The notes under the pieces: generated by a model
The model's database searches: none
The model's input: the letters and a program-made list of their open reading frames with translations, nothing else
Told to the model about the DNA's origin: nothing
Part shown: piece after piece, positions 1 to 8,943 of the stretch
Numbering within the stretch: the stretch's first letter is position 1
Layout: each line of letters begins with the position of its first letter
NCBI RefSeq assembly: GCF_019457885.1
Contig: NZ_JAHZST010000010.1
Span: 1-64,000, forward strand
Reading direction: 5' to 3'
DNA from: Shewanella nanhaiensis
GTDB taxonomy: Bacteria; Pseudomonadota; Gammaproteobacteria; Enterobacterales; Shewanellaceae
Length of the DNA: 64,000 nt
Translations under genes and position numbers: made by a program

Positions 1-111
1 AACATCTTTTCCTAACTTATTCTTTAAAATCCTAAACCTATACTTAGGTGTCCAAACTATGTGATATTGACATCGCCAATACACATGCGATGCTTTCTCA
101 TATCTACTCAT
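1..111 (-). CDS. tnpA: IS200/IS605 family transposase TnpA, N-terminal 37 codons (partial)
   Basis: On the minus strand an open frame starts with ATG at 111-109 and runs off the window edge. It encodes 37 visible residues including the stretch YHIVWTPKYRFRIL, which matches the conserved N-terminus of the Y1 (HUH) single-strand transposases of IS200 (typically YHIVFxPKYR). These enzymes of about 140-150 aa cut and rejoin single-stranded IS ends. The catalytic HUH and Tyr residues lie further along and are not visible, so activity cannot be judged. AGAGGAT sits upstream of the ATG as a ribosome binding site. Confidence 0.85.
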   Translation of the reverse strand, partial: MSRYEKASHVYWRCQYHIVWTPKYRFRILKNKLGKDV

Positions 112-169
112 GTTTTTTATCCTCTATTACTTCGCTAAAAGTTAGAGTTCAATTAACATGAGTAGATAT
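100..169 (-). promoter_or_regulatory. Start-codon-sequestering inverted repeat in the tnpA leader
   Basis: Positions 100-114 and 155-169 are a perfect 15-bp inverted repeat separated by 40 nt. The downstream arm (in mRNA sense) contains the tnpA ATG itself, so folding would bury the start codon, with the AGAGGAT ribosome binding site in the loop. Translational repression by a leader stem-loop is established for IS200 tnpA; here the occlusion of the start codon is read directly from the sequence, while its effect is inferred. Confidence 0.65.
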
Positions 170-192
170 TCAGGCAAAGCCTAATTGATGAT

Positions 193-216
193 AACCACCT
201 ACTGAAGTAGGTGGTT
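193..216. repeat. Subterminal hairpin of the IS200/IS605 left end
   Basis: AACCACCTACT, two bases, AGTAGGTGGTT: an 11-bp perfect palindrome with a 2-nt centre. IS200/IS605 TnpA recognises single-stranded subterminal hairpins, and this one is where such a left-end hairpin would be expected. It has no following T-run, so it is less likely to be a terminator. Confidence 0.6.
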
Positions 217-229
217 TAGGGCTGAAAAC

Positions 230-257
230 AAAAAAGGACGCTACGGCGTCCTTTTTT
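230..257 (-). terminator. Rho-independent terminator of fadE (bidirectional shape)
   Basis: GGACGC and GCGTCC pair around a TACG tetraloop, flanked by A6 on the left and T6 on the right. In the minus direction it follows the fadE stop codon at 282 by about 25 nt, and it may also insulate fadE from the IS element. Confidence 0.85.
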
Positions 258-281
258 CATTTAGCTTTCTCAATTTAGTAA

Positions 282-2558
282 CTATAAGCTTTTAAAATCA
301 TCGACATTAATTGCCGCGAGCCGCAGTTTATCGGCTTTAAGCAGTGAGCTGAGTTCATCTTGAGTGATAATGGACTGCTCTGCTGCTAAGTCGAATAACT
401 CAGGGTTAGCTAACTTCTTAGGCAATGTACCATCACGCTGAGCCACTTTTATCTTTTTATAGATGTTACGGCACTCATATTGTGCTAAAAATGCCCCCTC
501 AACTTCCGCAATACCACCTTTGTCCTGTTCAAAATCAGGGCAGAGGAAGGTCAAACGATCACGAGCAGGACCTGGTTGCATCATCCCCGTCACAAGCTCT
601 GTGGCCATCTTGTCACTTGGTCCATTAAAATGGTTACCTAGCGGGAAGATCAATGCTCTCATCATCCAAGCAACGGGACGATTTGGGAAATTACGCAGTG
701 CTCCTTGAAGTGCATTAGCTGCATTTTGCAGACGAGTGGTCATCACATAACGTACTGCTGGCAGATCATCATGTTGACGACCATTGTCTTCGAACATCTT
801 TAAGGTAGCCGATGCCAGATAAAGCTCGCTCAATACATCCCCCATACGCGCTGAAAGCATCTCTTTTCGCTTAAGATCGCCTCCCATGATCAACATGGAG
901 AGATCGGTCATCAAAGCCAAGGCTGATGATAGTCGAGTCATATCGCGGTAGTACTGCTGAGTTTCACCACTAACAGGTGACTGGTTAAAGCGACTTCCTG
1001 TTAAAGCGCTAAAGAGCGAGCTAAATGCATTTCTTGCACCATAGCCAAGGTGCCCAAGCAGTAAGGAGTCAAAACGTTCTAAAGCTGCACAAGTATCCTC
1101 CATCGCAGCCGTTTCCATCTCAGCGAGCACATAAGGGTGACAACGAGTCGCGCCTTGACCAAAGATCATCAAGCTGCGAGTTAGAATGTTAGCTCCCTCT
1201 ACCGTAATAGAGATGGGGTTCGCCATATAGGGCTGACCTAAATAGTTTTTAGGGCCGAGTTGGATCCCCTTACCCGACTGAATATCCATCGCATCATTAA
1301 GCACATCACGACTCATCTCAGTCATATGGTATTTGGCAATAGCGGTCACAACTGAAGGCTTAACCTTAAGATCGATCCCCGTTGTTGTCAGGCGTCTTGC
1401 AGCCTCCAACTGATAGGTATTAGCGATGATCCGAGCAAGGGCTTCCTGTACACCTTCAAAATGACCAATAGATAGGCCAAATTGGTGACGGACATAGCTG
1501 TATGCCGTTGTTGTTTTAGTCGCTGTATGACCCGATGCAGTTGAAAGTGCAGGCAGTGAGATACCACGTCCAGCCGAGAGGCACTCAACTAACATGCGCC
1601 AACCACGTCCCGCATACTGAGGACCACCAATGATCCAATCAAGAGGAATAAACACATCCTTACCTTGAGTTGTGCCATTCATAAAGGCCATATTTAATGG
1701 ATTGTGTCTCTGTCCAATGACCACTCCTTCATGATCTGTTGGGATAAGGGCGCAGGTAATACCGACCTCTTTTTTATCCCCTAACAGACCATCAGGATCT
1801 TCCATCTGAAATGCTAAACCCAATACCGTCGAAACTGGAGCTAACGTGATATAACGCTTATCCCAGTTCAACCTTAATCCCAGTATCTCTTCACCTTCAA
1901 ATGTCTCTCTACAGACGACACCAGTATCGGGAATAGCGCCTGCATCGCTGCCCGCTTCTGGACCGGTCAGAGCGAAACAAGGTACAGCTTCACCAGATGC
2001 CAGTTTTGGTAGCCAATGCTCACGCTGCTCCTTGGTTCCATAATGAGTCAGTAGCTCACCAGGACCGAGAGAGTTGGGAACCATAACAGTCACAGCAGCG
2101 CTAACACTTCGACTAGCGAGTTTGGCCACTATCGTCGAGCTAGCGTATGCAGAGAAGGCCTTACCGCCATACTCTTTTGGTATAATAAGGGCAAAGAAGC
2201 CCTCTTTTTTAAAGTAATCCCATAACTCAGGCGGCAGGTCTTTGCGGTTTTGTACAATATCAAAATCATCAATTAAAGTGAGCGCGGTCATCACTTGGTT
2301 TTCGATAAAATCCTGCTCCTCAGCAGTAAGCTTAGGTTTACCGTAGCTATGCAGAGTATCCCAATTAGGTTTACCTCTAAACAGCTCACCTTCCCACCAC
2401 ACATCACCCGCTTCCATCGCTTCTTTTTCAGTATCTGAAAGCGGAGGAAGTACCTTTTTAAAAAACGAAAAAATTGGACGCGTAATAAATTGCATCCTAA
2501 TACTTTTGACACCAAACAGCACAATAACAACCAGTAGTGCAAGTATAAGTAGAGTCAT
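282..2558 (-). CDS. fadE: Acyl-CoA dehydrogenase FadE
   Basis: 758-aa FAD-dependent acyl-CoA dehydrogenase, first step of fatty-acid beta-oxidation (acyl-CoA to trans-2-enoyl-CoA). The N-terminus has a hydrophobic segment (about residues 2-20), as in the membrane-associated long FadE type, followed by the acyl-CoA dehydrogenase N, middle and C domains and a long FadE-specific C-terminal region. Motifs typical of the family include PCFALTGPEAGSDAG in the substrate/FAD region and ITVEGANILTRSLMIFGQG in the C-terminal part. Length is a little below the 814 aa of E. coli FadE. It lies 23 nt downstream of the TetR gene at 2582-3217 in the same direction, so co-transcription and fatty-acid-responsive control are likely. 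Confidence 0.93.
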   Translation of the reverse strand: MTLLILALLVVIVLFGVKSIRMQFITRPIFSFFKKVLPPLSDTEKEAMEAGDVWWEGELFRGKPNWDTLHSYGKPKLTAEEQDFIENQVMTALTLIDDFDIVQNRKDLPPELWDYFKKEGFFALIIPKEYGGKAFSAYASSTIVAKLASRSVSAAVTVMVPNSLGPGELLTHYGTKEQREHWLPKLASGEAVPCFALTGPEAGSDAGAIPDTGVVCRETFEGEEILGLRLNWDKRYITLAPVSTVLGLAFQMEDPDGLLGDKKEVGITCALIPTDHEGVVIGQRHNPLNMAFMNGTTQGKDVFIPLDWIIGGPQYAGRGWRMLVECLSAGRGISLPALSTASGHTATKTTTAYSYVRHQFGLSIGHFEGVQEALARIIANTYQLEAARRLTTTGIDLKVKPSVVTAIAKYHMTEMSRDVLNDAMDIQSGKGIQLGPKNYLGQPYMANPISITVEGANILTRSLMIFGQGATRCHPYVLAEMETAAMEDTCAALERFDSLLLGHLGYGARNAFSSLFSALTGSRFNQSPVSGETQQYYRDMTRLSSALALMTDLSMLIMGGDLKRKEMLSARMGDVLSELYLASATLKMFEDNGRQHDDLPAVRYVMTTRLQNAANALQGALRNFPNRPVAWMMRALIFPLGNHFNGPSDKMATELVTGMMQPGPARDRLTFLCPDFEQDKGGIAEVEGAFLAQYECRNIYKKIKVAQRDGTLPKKLANPELFDLAAEQSIITQDELSSLLKADKLRLAAINVDDFKSL

Positions 2559-2581
2559 GGATTTACCTTTTAAAAAACACC

Positions 2582-3217
2582 TTAATTAACCGGTACTGAA
2601 ACCCCGGCAGAGAGATAGGGAATAACTTTTCGAATAACGGCTTCTATGTCATTATGTTCGTTAAAATCTGCCGCTGCAATCTCTGTTAGCGCATCGGCCG
2701 ATGCCATAGTGAAAACCACGGTACCTAAGGTGAAGTGTAAGCGCCAAAACATCTCTGCAGGTGGAATATGAGGAGCGCTATCTGCCACAGCTTTAACAAA
2801 CTGTGTCAAGTGTTCACCATAATGAGTGGTAATAAACCACCTTAGGTGTCCTTGGCTCTCGATATATCCGCGGCCAAGAAGCTGTAGAAATGTACTAGTA
2901 CCTTCCGCTCTTAATTGATTTAAGTCCAGTAAAGGCTCCACAAGTGATGAGAAAATATCATTTAATGATGCCCCCTCTTCTGAACTTTGTAGTGTCACAA
3001 TTCTTGCTGATGCCACAGGCATAAATACGTCGAGATAACGAGCCAAAACGGCTCTGATTAACTCTTTTTTAGAACCAAAGTGATAATTGACTGAGGCAAG
3101 GTTCACCTCCGCCTTACTGGTTATCAAACGCAATGAGGTCTCAGAAAAGCCTCGTTCTGCAAATAATTTTTCCGCTGCATCCAGTATTCTTGTTTTTGTA
3201 TCGGATCGATTTGCCAT
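2582..3217 (-). CDS. psrA: TetR-family fatty-acid degradation regulator PsrA
   Basis: 211-aa TetR/AcrR regulator. The N-terminal 60 residues form the helix-turn-helix (KTRILDAAEKLFAERGFSET ... NLASVNYHFGSKKELIRAV), and the rest is a PsrA-type ligand-binding domain. In Shewanella and Pseudomonas, PsrA represses fatty-acid-degradation genes and is released by long-chain fatty acids or acyl-CoA. Its position just upstream of fadE, with a PsrA-like palindrome in its own promoter region (3239-3257), supports autoregulation and direct control of fadE. The choice of PsrA over another TetR protein rests on this context plus sequence resemblance. Confidence 0.85.
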   Translation of the reverse strand: MANRSDTKTRILDAAEKLFAERGFSETSLRLITSKAEVNLASVNYHFGSKKELIRAVLARYLDVFMPVASARIVTLQSSEEGASLNDIFSSLVEPLLDLNQLRAEGTSTFLQLLGRGYIESQGHLRWFITTHYGEHLTQFVKAVADSAPHIPPAEMFWRLHFTLGTVVFTMASADALTEIAAADFNEHNDIEAVIRKVIPYLSAGVSVPVN

Positions 3218-3238
3218 TCCGTTGCCTTCCTAACTCTA

Positions 3239-3257
3239 TTTAAAACACTCGTTTAAA
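3239..3257. promoter_or_regulatory. Putative PsrA operator
   Basis: The palindromic core AAAC-ACTC-GTTT with AT-rich flanks lies 22 nt upstream of the psrA start codon. It fits the PsrA pattern described for Pseudomonas/Shewanella, AAAC-N2-4-GTTT. Function is inferred from motif and location. Confidence 0.55.
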
Positions 3258-3412
3258 TTAAACATTGACACTCTTTTTGTCAAACTAAATTACTGTCAAT
3301 TTATCTCCACACTAGTAAATATGGCTATAAACGGCTTTTACTATCAGCAGTTATTAAAAACAGTGTATTGAGTTAGAATACTCAACACAAAAATAACAAG
3401 GGATATGAATTC

Positions 3413-5251
3413 ATGAAACTTTCCACTGCAAGACTTTCAAAAATCTCGCTACTGGTTGGCTTAACGTTAGCCGCCACAGCCTGTCAAAAAGTGCAGTCTG
3501 ACGAAACAGTATCAGCACAAACCAGCATTACAGAAGCTAAGCAATTTATAGCACAATCCGAACAAGCCTTAAGCGAACTCTCTATCGAAGTTAACCGCTC
3601 AGAGTGGATCTACAGCAACTTTATTACGGAAGATACCGCAGCCCTTTCAGCTTCAGTTGGAGAAAAATACACGGCGACGACAGTCAAGCTTGCCACTATT
3701 GCAGCAAACTACACTCAACTTCCTCTCAGTGCCGATAATTTACGTAAGCTCAACATTCTACGCAGCGCACTAGTCCTGCCTGCACCTTTAGATCCAAAGA
3801 AAAACGCTGAACTTGCCAGCATCAGTTCAGAGCTCAATGGGCTCTATGGTAAAGGAAAGTACTGTTTTGACGATGGTCGCTGTCTAACACAACCAGAATT
3901 GTCAGCCATTATGGGAGAGTCTCAAGACCCAGCACTCCTATTAGAGGTGTGGAAAGGATGGCGTGATATAGCCAAACCTATGCGTCCTCTGTTTAAGAGA
4001 GAAGTTGAGCTCGCCAATGAAGGAGCCCGCGATCTGGGTTATGCCGATCTTTCAGAGCTATGGCGTAGTCAATACGATATGAAACCCGATGAGTTCTCTA
4101 ATGAACTGGACAGGCTCTGGGGACAGGTGAAACCTCTATATGACTCACTTCACTGCTATGTTAGAGGCGAGTTAAATGAGAAGTACGGTGATGATGTAGT
4201 CTCAAAACAGGGACCTATCCCCGCTCATCTATTGGGCAATATGTGGGCCCAGAGTTGGGGCAATATCTACAATCAAGTTGCGCCAGAAGATGCAGATCCT
4301 GGTTATGATGTCACCGAACTGCTTGCACAGCATGGTTATGATGAACTCAGGATGGTGAAACAAGCTGAAAGCTTTTTCAGCTCACTAGGTTTTGAGCCAC
4401 TCCCTGATACCTTCTGGGAACGCTCTTTATTTGTTCAACCAAAAGACAGAGATGTTGTGTGTCATGCATCAGCTTGGGATCTGGATGACAAAGATGATAT
4501 CCGTATCAAGATGTGTATACAGAAAACAGCAGAAGACTTCACTGTCATTCACCATGAACTCGGTCACAACTATTATCAAAGAGCCTATAAGAACCAGCCA
4601 TTTATTTTCAAAAACAGCGCAAACGATGGTTTCCATGAAGCCATAGGTGACACGGTTGCTCTCTCCATCACGCCAAATTACCTAAAACAGATTGGCCTGC
4701 TAGATGAGGTGCCTGATGCCTCTAAGGATATTGGTCTGTTACTCAAACAAGCACTGGATAAGGTCGCTTTTATGCCATTTGGTTTGATGATAGATCAATG
4801 GCGATGGAAAGTGTTTAGTGGTGAGATCACTCCAGAGCAATACAACCAAGCTTGGTGGGAGTTAAGGGAGAAGTATCAAGGGGTGAAGTCACCAGTCAAT
4901 CGTGATGAAAATGATTTTGATCCTGGGGCTAAATATCATGTACCTGGAAATGTCCCCTATACACGCTATTTCTTAGCTCATATCTTACAGTTCCAGTTCC
5001 ACAAAGCTTTGTGTGATATCGCCGGCGATAAGGGCCCTGTGCACCGTTGTAGCATCTACGGTAATAAAGACGCTGGCGCTAAACTTAACACCATGCTTGA
5101 GATGGGGCAAAGTCAACCTTGGCCAGAAGCCTTAGCCGTAGTCACAGGCAGTAAAGAGATGGACGCCAATGCTGTACTTGATTACTTTGCACCATTACAA
5201 ACTTGGTTAAACGAACAGAATAACCAAGCCAATAGACAATGTGGTTGGTAA
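3413..5251 (+). CDS. M2-family peptidyl-dipeptidase (ACE-like) lipoprotein
   Basis: 612-aa zinc metallopeptidase of the M2 (angiotensin-converting enzyme) family, expected to remove C-terminal dipeptides from peptides in the periplasm or on the outer membrane. The N-terminus is a lipoprotein signal with a lipobox-like ATAC ending at Cys24. The zinc site HELGH is at residues 381-385 and the third ligand Glu is in NDGFHEAIGD (Glu409), matching the M2 spacing. The single-domain length is normal for bacterial members. It stands alone, divergent from psrA, and is followed by a terminator. Confidence 0.92.
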   Translation: MKLSTARLSKISLLVGLTLAATACQKVQSDETVSAQTSITEAKQFIAQSEQALSELSIEVNRSEWIYSNFITEDTAALSASVGEKYTATTVKLATIAANYTQLPLSADNLRKLNILRSALVLPAPLDPKKNAELASISSELNGLYGKGKYCFDDGRCLTQPELSAIMGESQDPALLLEVWKGWRDIAKPMRPLFKREVELANEGARDLGYADLSELWRSQYDMKPDEFSNELDRLWGQVKPLYDSLHCYVRGELNEKYGDDVVSKQGPIPAHLLGNMWAQSWGNIYNQVAPEDADPGYDVTELLAQHGYDELRMVKQAESFFSSLGFEPLPDTFWERSLFVQPKDRDVVCHASAWDLDDKDDIRIKMCIQKTAEDFTVIHHELGHNYYQRAYKNQPFIFKNSANDGFHEAIGDTVALSITPNYLKQIGLLDEVPDASKDIGLLLKQALDKVAFMPFGLMIDQWRWKVFSGEITPEQYNQAWWELREKYQGVKSPVNRDENDFDPGAKYHVPGNVPYTRYFLAHILQFQFHKALCDIAGDKGPVHRCSIYGNKDAGAKLNTMLEMGQSQPWPEALAVVTGSKEMDANAVLDYFAPLQTWLNEQNNQANRQCGW

Positions 5252-5319
5252 ATAAAAGTATCAATTTGTGTTTATGCGGATAGATCTTTACTGATAAATC
5301 TAACCGTAAACAAAAGCTA

Positions 5320-5352
5320 AAATGCTAAGCAGATGGTTGCTTAGCATTTTTT
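5320..5352 (+). terminator. Rho-independent terminator after the M2 peptidase
   Basis: AAATGCTAAGCA pairs with TGCTTAGCATTT around a 6-nt loop and is followed by a T-run. It is the main recognisable element in the gap 5252-5553; the remainder of that gap is AT-rich with no convincing gene. Confidence 0.85.
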
Positions 5353-5553
5353 ATCTTTTAAAAGTAAAGTTTGCTCGATAGATAAAGCAGCCCAGTCACA
5401 AAATAAACTTCAAAGTCGACATCGATAAAAGCAAAAAGTCCGCTTAAATCACTGAGTTTTTCAACATAGACACACTTTGTTAATAACTAAAACTTTAGTT
5501 CGTATAGTCCATCTATTATAGTGACATCAGTAACCCTTGATTTGAACGCATTA

Positions 5554-6123
5554 ATGACTTTTATCAAATACACAGCAACTTGTACTATTTTCCTTCTCAT
5601 GCAACTGTCTTCAGCCTCGGCAAATTCAGATGATAATGCTGCCTTAAATCAATTTTACACTCAGTTTACTCAAGCTTTTGAAACATTAGATGCTCAAAAA
5701 GTCAAAAGCATCTATGCAGAAGACGCCTGTTACATCCCAGAGAATCAAAGTAAAGCGATCACCATGGGACGAGATAACATTATCGAGCTCTACAATAAAT
5801 TTTTTGGCAAGATCAAACATAAAGAAGCACGGATAGAAGTGGACTTCAGAGTATTGGATAGACAGGTAGAAGCTAATAATGCGACAGATATTGGTTATTA
5901 CCTCATCCGTTTTCACCCCCCATTAGATGCAGAAGAGCCCGTCAGTGAATTTGCGGGTAAATTTGTCACAGTCTCTAAAAAGAAAAAAGATGGGAAGTGG
6001 TATCTCACTGTTGATACTAATAATCGTTCGGAGCCCTCTTTTTACTACGATGCAAAACCCACTCCAAACCTGTATTATGGGCACCAGTTCACCCCATTAA
6101 CTACAGCAAAGAATGACGACTGA
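5554..6123 (+). CDS. Secreted SnoaL/DUF4440-like protein
   Basis: About 189 aa from ATG 5554; a GTG at 5521 would add 11 residues, but the ATG gives a clean signal peptide (TFIKYTATCTIFLLMQLSSASA). The mature part resembles the NTF2-like SnoaL/DUF4440 fold: an initial helix with FYTQFTQAFETLDAQKVKSIYAEDACYIPE, then a region like AGKFVTVSKKKKDGKWYLTVDT, the usual last strand of this fold. Such domains bind small ligands or act as isomerases or hydrolases, and no substrate can be assigned. Its end overlaps the next gene by 11 nt, so the two are probably translationally coupled. Confidence 0.75.
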   Translation: MTFIKYTATCTIFLLMQLSSASANSDDNAALNQFYTQFTQAFETLDAQKVKSIYAEDACYIPENQSKAITMGRDNIIELYNKFFGKIKHKEARIEVDFRVLDRQVEANNATDIGYYLIRFHPPLDAEEPVSEFAGKFVTVSKKKKDGKWYLTVDTNNRSEPSFYYDAKPTPNLYYGHQFTPLTTAKNDD

Positions 6124-6595
6124 AGCAGAAGTTTTATGCCCATGCGGTCAAAATGACCGCGAACCCCTTCACCTCTACACAGATTGTTGCGCCCCCTACC
6201 ATCAAAATGTCAAAACGGCTGACACGCCTGAAAAATTAATGAGAAGTCGCTATGCCGCCTTTGTGCTCGGTAAATACGACTATTTAATTCAAACTCATCA
6301 CCGCGATTACTTAGGTGATCTTACTGTAGAGGTGTTAGCCGAACATGCCCCCCAATGGCTCTCTCTGCAGGTGCTCTCAACCCAAACTAAGGGAGATGTG
6401 GGTGAGGTTTGCTTTCAAGCTTGGTATCGTGATGGCAGCGACATTGATGCGATTCATGAATGTTCCCAGTTTGTACAGGAAGCAAACAGATGGTTCTATA
6501 CTCAGGGGACTCAGAAGCCGGCAGTTTATCCAAAGAGAAACGACACTTGCCTATGCAATAGTGGCAAAAAATACAAGCAATGTTGCCTAAAATGA
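6113..6595 (+). CDS. YchJ-like SEC-C motif protein
   Basis: 160 aa. It carries two cysteine-rich zinc-binding segments: an N-terminal CPCGQNDREPLHLYTDCCAP and a C-terminal SEC-C motif (CLCNSGKKYKQCC) like that at the end of SecA. Between them is the YchJ middle domain with RSRYAAFVLGKYDYLIQTHH, an NTF2-like fold. The family (UPF0225/YchJ) is widespread but its function is not established. Its start codon lies inside the end of the preceding secreted-protein gene (11-nt overlap), so the two are expressed together although one is exported and the other cytoplasmic. Confidence 0.88.
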   Translation: MTTEAEVLCPCGQNDREPLHLYTDCCAPYHQNVKTADTPEKLMRSRYAAFVLGKYDYLIQTHHRDYLGDLTVEVLAEHAPQWLSLQVLSTQTKGDVGEVCFQAWYRDGSDIDAIHECSQFVQEANRWFYTQGTQKPAVYPKRNDTCLCNSGKKYKQCCLK

Positions 6596-6622
6596 ACCCA
6601 AAGTGGTTCTCTTTGGGTTTTA
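6595..6622. terminator. Bidirectional terminator between convergent genes
   Basis: AACCCAAAG and CTTTGGGTT form a 9-bp stem with a 7-nt loop, followed by TTTT in the plus direction. It serves the SEC-C gene and overlaps the last bases of the convergent GGDEF-EAL gene. Confidence 0.75.
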
Positions 6623-8788
6623 ACAGCTACTAAGAAAGCTGTCTTGCTCTAAGAATTGACTAAATTCAGACTCTCTAAGCGCTGGACTATAGAGAAAGCC
6701 TTGGGCTTGATGGCAGTGATGATCCGCTAAGAAAAGTTCCTGCTCCTTAGTCTCAACCCCCTCAGCTGTTAATGAAATATTTAGCGCAGATGCCATGGCA
6801 ATAATAGCACTAACAATTTCCTGACTTTCATGACTAACTGATAGGTCCGAGATAAAGGAGCGGTCAATCTTCAGCTTACTGATTGGAAACTGTTTAAGGT
6901 AACGCATAGAGCTGTAACCCGTACCAAAATCATCAATGGCTAAACCTACACCAAGCTCAGTGAGCTCTTTACATAGATTGGTCGCATATTTGATATCTTC
7001 CATCAGCTCAGTTTCGGTGATCTCCAAAATTAAGCTACCAGGCTTTAAACGATAACGTGTGATCAAAGCCCACACTTGATCATATAAGTTGCCACTGAAA
7101 AACTGCCTAGCGGCAACATTGACATGCATCGAAAGGTTAATATTATGATGCTGCCAGAGGTTCAACTGCTTACAAGCGGCCTCCAGCACCCAAGCACCGA
7201 TGGCATTGATATGCCCAGTTTGCTCGGCTATATCAATAAAAGCACCAGGATACAGGACTCCTTTTTTTGGATGATGCCAGCGAATAAGTGCTTCAGCCCC
7301 AATGTAAGCTCTTTTCTGCAGATCTTTTAGCGGTTGGTAATAAAGCTCAAACTCTCTTCCCCTTAGAGCAGTTTGTAGATCACGCTCAATCTCGGCATTC
7401 GCTTTAAAGGTGTTTAGTAGCGAGTTATTAAATACCTGTATCGCATCACCCTGCTTCTTTTTCGCATATTGAAGCGCAATATCTGCGCAGGCTAACGGTA
7501 GAAACTTGGCTTCAATGCCCTCAATATCGACAATGGCAAGAGCAGGTTTGGGTTCAATCTGCTCACGGCCAATGGCGACAGGTAGAGTGATCTGTCGATA
7601 TAGCCTTGAGGTGGTGTATTCAAGATCTTCCAAATTCATCTCAGGCAAAATAATAGCAAACTCATCACTTCCGACTCTAGCAAGTAACTCAGTGTGGTTA
7701 ACCTTACCGAAATGTCGTAGCCTTCTTGCAATCTCAATAAGCAAGAGATCGCCACTCTCATGACCATATGTGTCATTAAAACGCTTAAAACCACGCAGAT
7801 CGATGAGTAGCAGATAACCTTTTCTAACTTTCTCAAGCTCTTTAGTAAAATAGGTTCGATTATATAAATCTGTTAAACGACAGCGCCAAGCCAGCTTTTC
7901 AAGCTCAACTTTATGCTTGTGCTCTTCACTGCAATCTTCAGCATTAAGCAGTGCAAAGCAGTTTCCCCTATCGGTAATAAACTGTTTAACAGAGTACCGG
8001 ATCCAACTTTGAGAGCCATCTTGCTTAACTATCTTATTTTCACCTTTAACCGCAATACCCAGTTTGACTTGAGTAAGTGCAACTCTGGTTTCATCTGGAT
8101 GCTGACTGACAAAACTCAGCTCCTGTAGCGAGCTCCCGATCACACTGGATTTAGATTTTCCAGTGATGATCTCGTGTGCCTGATTAACGTATTCAACTAT
8201 CTCTGTTTTCAGGTTGATCAGCATGGTGACTTGATCTGAGTGCTCAGCCGCATTCAACAGCAGCGTAAGCTTCTCCTCTTTATCGTAAGCATCACGGGTG
8301 GCGAGTGTAAGAGCTAATTGATCTGCGACTTGAGAAGCTATCTGTATCTCGCTATCAGACCAATGGGAAAACGCCATTCTTTCGAGAAACAGCACTCCTT
8401 CCAGGTGACCATTGATCCGAATCGCAATATCTAACGTCGACCTTACGCCATTAGGTGTAAAATAATTAGATGAGAGTTCACAGAGTCTGGAATCATTGCG
8501 AGTATCAAAAGCATCGATAAGGCGCTTAGTCCTTAACTCTGCAATATATTTAGGGCATAAGTCTGGAGCTGGACGTAGAAATTCAGCAGGTGAAATATGG
8601 CCATAATTAGCCACAGGCGAGATGGTATTGTTCTCACAAGAGATGATAGCGACACCCACATGGGTCACCAATAGCTGCTGACAGAGTAATTCAGCAGCCA
8701 GTTTAGCAGTGCTGTGAAAATCCCCCATCTGTTTAGCTTCAGAGTTAACAATCAACTCTAATAAGTGCTGATACTTACGCTTCGTCAC
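6620..8788 (-). CDS. GAF-PAS-GGDEF-EAL cyclic-di-GMP signalling protein
   Basis: 722 aa, no signal peptide or membrane segment, so cytoplasmic. Order: GAF-like sensor (about residues 20-170), PAS-like domain (about 180-290), GGDEF (about 300-450) and EAL (about 460-715). The GGDEF signature is GSDEF (373-377), one change from consensus, so cyclase activity is uncertain. The EAL half looks intact: EAL at 499-501 in GAEALIRW, ITETELME, DDFGTGYSS, the Lys in KLKIDRSF, AEGVET and QGF. The best guess is a c-di-GMP phosphodiesterase tuned by its GAF/PAS sensors. It stands alone, convergent with the SEC-C gene. Confidence 0.9.
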   Translation of the reverse strand: MTKRKYQHLLELIVNSEAKQMGDFHSTAKLAAELLCQQLLVTHVGVAIISCENNTISPVANYGHISPAEFLRPAPDLCPKYIAELRTKRLIDAFDTRNDSRLCELSSNYFTPNGVRSTLDIAIRINGHLEGVLFLERMAFSHWSDSEIQIASQVADQLALTLATRDAYDKEEKLTLLLNAAEHSDQVTMLINLKTEIVEYVNQAHEIITGKSKSSVIGSSLQELSFVSQHPDETRVALTQVKLGIAVKGENKIVKQDGSQSWIRYSVKQFITDRGNCFALLNAEDCSEEHKHKVELEKLAWRCRLTDLYNRTYFTKELEKVRKGYLLLIDLRGFKRFNDTYGHESGDLLLIEIARRLRHFGKVNHTELLARVGSDEFAIILPEMNLEDLEYTTSRLYRQITLPVAIGREQIEPKPALAIVDIEGIEAKFLPLACADIALQYAKKKQGDAIQVFNNSLLNTFKANAEIERDLQTALRGREFELYYQPLKDLQKRAYIGAEALIRWHHPKKGVLYPGAFIDIAEQTGHINAIGAWVLEAACKQLNLWQHHNINLSMHVNVAARQFFSGNLYDQVWALITRYRLKPGSLILEITETELMEDIKYATNLCKELTELGVGLAIDDFGTGYSSMRYLKQFPISKLKIDRSFISDLSVSHESQEIVSAIIAMASALNISLTAEGVETKEQELFLADHHCHQAQGFLYSPALRESEFSQFLEQDSFLSSC

Positions 8789-8943
8789 TTAGCTCCCTAA
8801 AAAGAGTAAGCTTTTATCTGCTTACTCAATGTTCCATTTAACTGATCGAATATGCCAATTTTTGAAACTAGATAGTATTAAAATAATAATGAGCTAGCCA
8901 GACTACATGACCAAGTAGCAGATTTGCAACATACTAGTGAATT

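Larger units (their letters stand above)
1..225 (-). mobile_element. IS200/IS605-family element, left end (continues beyond the window)
   Basis: The segment reads on the minus strand as the start of an IS200-type tnpA (start codon at 111), preceded by a 5' leader containing a long inverted repeat and, further out, a subterminal hairpin at 193-216. That order (end hairpin, structured leader, small transposase) is the layout of IS200/IS605 left ends, which lack terminal inverted repeats. The outer boundary is not certain; it lies between the end hairpin and the fadE terminator at 230. The rest of the element, including any tnpB, is outside the window. Confidence 0.75.
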
